Of a stretch of DNA of 9,434 bases, positions 5,968-9,434 are shown in pieces (positions within the stretch are counted from its first letter, which is position 1; the number at the start of each line of letters is the position of its first letter). This stretch comes from Flavobacterium sp. (GTDB lineage Bacteria > Bacteroidota > Bacteroidia > Flavobacteriales > Flavobacteriaceae). The stretch covers positions 1 through 9,434 of the forward strand of contig JANJWE010000284.1 of NCBI GenBank assembly GCA_024709705.1. The letters run 5' to 3'. Made by a program: the position numbers and the translations under genes. The notes under the pieces were generated by a model. That model saw nothing but the letters and a program-made list of their open reading frames with translations. It was not told the origin of the DNA and searched no databases.

Positions 5968-6402
5968 ATGCTTTCTAAAACATGTGAATATGCCGTAAGG
6001 GCTACTTTAATAATTGCAGCAGAAACGGAACAAGGTAATCGAATCAGTTTGCGAGAAATAGCTCGTAAGATTGATTCACCGGAGTCGTTTACGGCTAAAA
6101 TTTTACAAAAATTAGCCCGAAACAATATAGTTGATTCCCTGAAAGGAAATGGCGGTGGTTTTTTTGTTTCTAAAGAAAAACTTATTCAGGTTACATTAAG
6201 TGATATTATTTTAGCCATTGATGGAGAAGCTCTATTTAAAAGATGTAGTTTAGGTTTAAATGATTGTTCAGAAATTAAACCATGCCCGTTTCACAATCAA
6301 TATAAACCTATTCGTGAGCAATTAAAATTAGCTTTAGATTCTACATCGTTAGCCGATTTAGTTAGTGGTTTAGTTTCTCATTCCACCTTTTTAAAAACAT
6401 AA
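5968..6402 (+). CDS. Rrf2-family transcriptional regulator with putative Fe-S cluster (NsrR/IscR-like)
   Basis: This is a 144-residue DNA-binding regulator. The N-terminus MLSKTCEYAVRATLIIA is the standard Rrf2 start, and residues 1-65 or so form the winged helix-turn-helix (ISLREIARKIDSPESFTAKI is the recognition region, GNGGGFF the wing). The effector loop contains C93, C100 and C106 followed by P107 and H109 (RCSLGLNDCSEIKPCPFH). Three Cys in this loop bind [4Fe-4S] or [2Fe-2S] clusters in NsrR and IscR, and a trailing His is a ligand in IscR. The neighbouring nitric oxide reductase genes favour an NsrR-like NO sensor over an iron-sulfur biogenesis regulator, but that is inference from context. 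It is probably autoregulated through the dyad upstream. The gap to nadA is 42 A-rich bases with no terminator. Confidence 0.92.
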   Translation: MLSKTCEYAVRATLIIAAETEQGNRISLREIARKIDSPESFTAKILQKLARNNIVDSLKGNGGGFFVSKEKLIQVTLSDIILAIDGEALFKRCSLGLNDCSEIKPCPFHNQYKPIREQLKLALDSTSLADLVSGLVSHSTFLKT

Positions 6403-6444
6403 AAAAAAATTTAATTGCAAATAAGATAAAAAAGTCCTATTTAA

Positions 6445-7374
6445 ATGAATGTATCGACTTTACAACAAAAAATTACAGCCTTAAAGCAAACAAAAAAAGC
6501 AATACTATTAGCACATTATTATCAGTCTCCTGAGATTCAGGAAATTGCAGATTTTGTGGGTGATAGTCTTGAACTTTCCAGAAAAGCAGCTTTAACAGAA
6601 GCAGAAATTATTGTATTTGCCGGTGTTTATTTTATGGCAGAAACGGCAAAAATTCTAAATCCGTCAAAAAAAGTAATCGTTCCCGATGTAAATGCGGGCT
6701 GTTCATTGGCTGATGGTTGTCCGCCCAATGAATTTGAAGAATTTCTTAAAAGTTATCCCAATCACGTGGTTGTTACGTATATCAATTGTTCGGCTGAAAT
6801 TAAAACCCTGAGTGATTATGTTTGCACTTCTTCCAATGCTATAAAAGTAATTAGCACAATACCTAAAGAACAAAAAATTGTTTTTGCACCGGATAGGAAT
6901 TTAGGGAATTATCTTATCAAAGAAACCGGTCGGGATATGGTTTTATGGGAAGGTTCTTGTGTGGTACACGAAGCATTTTCGTTGGAAAAACTAATTCGTT
7001 TACACCAAAAAAATCCTGATGCAGTTATAGTTGCTCATCCTGAATCAGAAGCTCATATTTTGCGAACAGCACACTATATTGGATCTACTTCCGGAATGAT
7101 TAACTATATAAAATCTTCACCCAAAACAAAATTTATTATAGCTACTGAACATGGAATTTTGTATAAAATGCAACAAGAAGTTCCAGATAAAATACTCATT
7201 CCTGCACCTTCCAAAGAAGATAATACTTGTGCCTGTAGTGAATGTGCATTTATGAAAATGAATACGTTAGAAAAAATTTATACGTGTCTTTTAGACGAAT
7301 CACCTGAAGTGTTATTAGAACAAGAAATAATCACAAAAGCTATACCCCCCATTCAACGAATGCTTCAAATTTAA
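6445..7374 (+). CDS. nadA: Quinolinate synthase NadA
   Basis: NadA condenses iminoaspartate (from NadB) with dihydroxyacetone phosphate to quinolinate, the second step of de novo NAD synthesis, using a [4Fe-4S] cluster. The 309 residues show the three-fold family architecture. The N-terminal AHYYQSPEIQEIADFVGDSL is characteristic, and cluster cysteines are expected at C86 (PDVNAGCSLADGCP), C172 (WEGSCVVHE) and C267 (SECAFMKMN; C262 and C264 are nearby extras). HPE at 198-200 and GSTSGM at 213-218 are substrate-binding segments. The length matches the compact form known from Thermotoga and Pyrococcus rather than the longer E. coli form. It is four bases from nadB and lies in a run starting with an Rrf2 regulator. 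The cluster is of the solvent-accessible kind that NO and oxygen damage, which may explain the neighbourhood. Confidence 0.97.
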   Translation: MNVSTLQQKITALKQTKKAILLAHYYQSPEIQEIADFVGDSLELSRKAALTEAEIIVFAGVYFMAETAKILNPSKKVIVPDVNAGCSLADGCPPNEFEEFLKSYPNHVVVTYINCSAEIKTLSDYVCTSSNAIKVISTIPKEQKIVFAPDRNLGNYLIKETGRDMVLWEGSCVVHEAFSLEKLIRLHQKNPDAVIVAHPESEAHILRTAHYIGSTSGMINYIKSSPKTKFIIATEHGILYKMQQEVPDKILIPAPSKEDNTCACSECAFMKMNTLEKIYTCLLDESPEVLLEQEIITKAIPPIQRMLQI

Positions 7375-7378
7375 ACCT

Positions 7379-8923
7379 ATGAAAACATGTGATGTATTAA
7401 TTTCGGGCACAGGAATAGCAGGACTTTGCTTAGCCATTCATTTAATTGAACAACAACCTGATTTACAAATTATTGTGTTGTCTAAAAACGATGCACGATT
7501 AACCAATACTTCCTTGGCTCAAGGAGGAATAGCGACGGTTTGTAACCGACTTACCGATAGTTTTGAACAACATATACAAGATACGTTAGTAGCAGGTAGA
7601 GGAAAATGCAATGCCAAAGTGGTTGAAATGGTGATTAAGCAAGCACCGCAACGATTGAATGAGTTAATAAAATGGGGAGCGGTATTCGATACTGAAAAAG
7701 ATGGTCAGCTTGCTTTGGCCTTGGAAGGTGGTCATACTCAAAACCGCGTGGTGCATTACAAAGATCAAACCGGTTGGCATATCCAAGATGTTTTGTGGAA
7801 TAGAATTAAGAATGAGGCAAACATTGAAGTGATTCCAAATGCATTTTGTGTTGATGTTATCACCAATAGGGATTCTGATGAAAATGAAGCTATTGGAATG
7901 TCATATATGTTAGAATCACAATCAGAATTGAAAACTATTTATGCTAAAACAACGGTTCTTGCCACCGGAGGATGTGGTCAATTGTTTGCATTTACTTCCA
8001 ATTCAACGATAGCCACCGGTGATGGAGTAGCTATGGCTTTTAGAGCAGGAGCAACAATTACCGATATGCAATATATTCAATATCATCCCACAGCATTGTA
8101 TGAAAAAGGTAAAAGTAATTTGTTTCTGATTTCAGAAGCTGTAAGAGGTTTTGGCGGTTATGTGGTTAACTCACATGGTAAACGATTTTTATTTAATTCT
8201 GATAGTAGAGGAGAATTAGCGACTAGAGATATCGTTACAGCCGCCATTTTTGAGGAATTGAAGCACTCAGCTGAATCCTTTGTGTATTTAGACCTTCGTC
8301 ATTTAAATCAAGACGAATTTAAAGATCATTTTCCTACCATTTATGAACGATTTATATCATCAGGTCTTCATCCTGAAAAGGACTTAGTACCCATTGTTCC
8401 TGTTGCTCATTATCAATGTGGAGGAATTGCGGTAAATGAATACGGACAAACTTCTGTGAAAAATTTATATGCATTAGGTGAATGTTCGTGTACAGGATTA
8501 CATGGTGCCAATCGCTTGGCTTCTAATTCTTTGTTGGAAGCTTTGGTCTATTCGTTTAATGCCGCTCAACAAATAGTTACCTCTATTTACGGGATTGAAC
8601 AAAAGTTTTCATGTACCCAATTGATTGAATTTGAATCCCCCGTAATCATTGATTCTGCTATTTTGAATGAACTTAAAGAACAAGTGAGAAGCATTATGAC
8701 CTATCAAGTTTTACAGGGTAGTCAAGAAGATAAAATGAAAGTTTTAACACAGTTGATTAAAATTCATACCGATTTAATGGAGTGTGTAGATTATTATTAC
8801 CGTTGCCAAAATTGTTGTGAATTAGAGAACATGTTGCAAACTGCGATGATTATCGTGAATCAATCGTCCATTGCCTTGCATTTAGAAACAAACAAAAAAA
8901 ATGAATATGCCTATAGTTGCTAA
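7379..8923 (+). CDS. nadB: L-aspartate oxidase NadB
   Basis: This FAD enzyme oxidises L-aspartate to iminoaspartate, feeding NadA; it can use oxygen or fumarate as acceptor, so it also works without oxygen. The N-terminal FAD site is VLISGTGIAGL (GxGxxG at 10-15), followed by LAQGGIA at 47-52. Active-site residues by comparison with the E. coli enzyme are E116 (LALEGGH), H236 (QYHPTAL), R283 (ELATRDIV), H344 (VAHYQCGG) and R379 with S382 (ANRLASNSL). The GECSCTGLHGANR segment near 367-379 is the flavin-binding signature. At 514 residues it has the usual length with a helical C-terminal domain. The stop is 23 bases inside norC, so the two are probably coupled in translation. Confidence 0.97.
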   Translation: MKTCDVLISGTGIAGLCLAIHLIEQQPDLQIIVLSKNDARLTNTSLAQGGIATVCNRLTDSFEQHIQDTLVAGRGKCNAKVVEMVIKQAPQRLNELIKWGAVFDTEKDGQLALALEGGHTQNRVVHYKDQTGWHIQDVLWNRIKNEANIEVIPNAFCVDVITNRDSDENEAIGMSYMLESQSELKTIYAKTTVLATGGCGQLFAFTSNSTIATGDGVAMAFRAGATITDMQYIQYHPTALYEKGKSNLFLISEAVRGFGGYVVNSHGKRFLFNSDSRGELATRDIVTAAIFEELKHSAESFVYLDLRHLNQDEFKDHFPTIYERFISSGLHPEKDLVPIVPVAHYQCGGIAVNEYGQTSVKNLYALGECSCTGLHGANRLASNSLLEALVYSFNAAQQIVTSIYGIEQKFSCTQLIEFESPVIIDSAILNELKEQVRSIMTYQVLQGSQEDKMKVLTQLIKIHTDLMECVDYYYRCQNCCELENMLQTAMIIVNQSSIALHLETNKKNEYAYSC

Positions 8924-9347
8924 GTTTTATTCGTTTTCCCCCCTAAAAATATTTATTACATTAAGTGTTTTATTTCTTTTATTTTCTTTTTCTCTTTATC
9001 TGAAACCTCATAGAAATAAAGAGCTTCGAAATTTATCTACACAAAAACAAGTGTCTGCAGGAAAAGAAGTTTGGCAACGAAACAATTGCCATACTTGTCA
9101 TCAAATGTATGGATTAGGTGGTTATTTGGGACCGGATTTAACCAATATTATGTCTAAGCCGGGAAGGACAGATGCTTATATAAAAGGAATTATTACAAGT
9201 GGAGTCAAGCAAATGCCGGCTTTTCAGTTATCGGATAAAGAGTTGACAGATTTATTGTTTTTTTTAAAAGCGATGAATGAAACCGGAACTGCTAATCCTA
9301 CCGATTATCAAATTAATATAAATGGTACTTATACGTTGAAAAAGTAA
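8901..9347 (+). CDS. norC: Nitric oxide reductase cytochrome c subunit NorC
   Basis: NorC is the membrane-anchored cytochrome c that passes electrons to NorB, where NO is reduced to N2O. The 148 residues start with one membrane segment (about 15-35, LKIFITLSVLFLLFSFSLYL), which places the haem domain in the periplasm. The haem c motif is C63-H-T-C66-H67, inside VWQRNNCHTCHQMYGLGGYL followed by GPDLTNI, a pattern characteristic of NorC (VWxxxxCxxCHxxxGxGxxxGPxLT). M105 in KQMPAF is the likely axial ligand. The start may be the ATG at 8901 or the one at 8907, both within the end of nadB. The stop is one base before the next ATG, a start consistent with norB. A generic small membrane cytochrome c is the alternative, but the GLGGYLGPDLTN block argues for NorC. 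Confidence 0.85.
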   Translation: MNMPIVAKFYSFSPLKIFITLSVLFLLFSFSLYLKPHRNKELRNLSTQKQVSAGKEVWQRNNCHTCHQMYGLGGYLGPDLTNIMSKPGRTDAYIKGIITSGVKQMPAFQLSDKELTDLLFFLKAMNETGTANPTDYQININGTYTLKK

Positions 9348-9348
9348 A

Positions 9349-9434
9349 ATGAAAACAAGTTATTGGTTAATGCGTTTTGCGTTAGCACTTTTATTGTTAG
9401 GAATGTTTTTTGGTCATCTTGCCTCAGAGTCTTA
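9349..9434 (+). CDS. norB: Probable nitric oxide reductase subunit NorB, first 28 codons only
   Basis: The ATG at 9349 follows the norC stop by one base. The visible 28 residues, MKTSYWLMRFALALLLLGMF and then FGHLASES, look like the first transmembrane helix of a haem-copper oxidase-like subunit, and YW with a helix ending in FGxLAS fits NorB starts. The catalytic haem/iron site lies beyond the window. The call rests on this helix and on norC immediately upstream. Confidence 0.6.
   Translation, partial: MKTSYWLMRFALALLLLGMFFGHLASES

Noticed and set aside
5901..6125. Minus-strand ORF across the Rrf2 start and upstream region
   Set aside because: It is antisense to the Rrf2 helix-turn-helix region and to the promoter candidates; no recognisable protein.

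Overview
The window looks like chromosomal DNA of an AT-rich member of the Bacteroidota, probably Flavobacteriia-like. The evidence is a type IX secretion (T9SS) C-terminal signature at the left edge, perfect TAnnTTTG promoter elements in place of sigma70 boxes, no Shine-Dalgarno sequences in front of genes, and the gene families on the right. The left 0.6 kb is a mosaic and may not belong to the same genome.

Layout, left to right. Bases 1-110 are GC-richer (about 55%). They read best on the minus strand as a piece of an unrecognised protein, joined near base 110 to the 3' end of a gene for a T9SS-exported protein. A strong intrinsic terminator follows (334-360), then the 5' end of an RCC1-repeat secreted protein. 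That gene is cut off near base 598, where the sequence switches abruptly into the middle of hsdS on the minus strand. Bases 598-2544 hold a minus-strand type I restriction-modification remnant: hsdS truncated in its first target-recognition domain, and an otherwise full-length hsdM broken by a one-base indel in a T6 run (2317-2322). No hsdR is visible. Bases 2545-2947 hold no convincing gene.

From 2948 everything is plus-strand and tightly packed: nrdD, a 56-codon ORF carrying the glycyl-radical motif, nrdG, an Rrf2-family regulator with a C/C/C/H cluster site, nadA, nadB, norC and the first 28 codons of a probable norB. The group encodes anaerobic dNTP synthesis, an Fe-S/NO-type sensor, the first two steps of de novo NAD synthesis and a cytochrome-c-type nitric oxide reductase. 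Together these would suit a facultative anaerobe that meets nitric oxide.

The two most interesting points are these. (1) The anaerobic ribonucleotide reductase is encoded in two pieces: the 706-residue NrdD stops before the glycyl-radical domain, and a separate overlapping ORF (5046-5216) supplies the RVMGY radical loop. (2) An NsrR-like regulator, an NO-sensitive Fe-S enzyme (NadA), NadB and NorCB form one apparent operon, preceded by a 7-2-7 palindrome of FNR/CRP type placed about 41 bp upstream of a predicted start site. Nothing here resembles a CRISPR array, tRNA, rRNA or complete mobile element.
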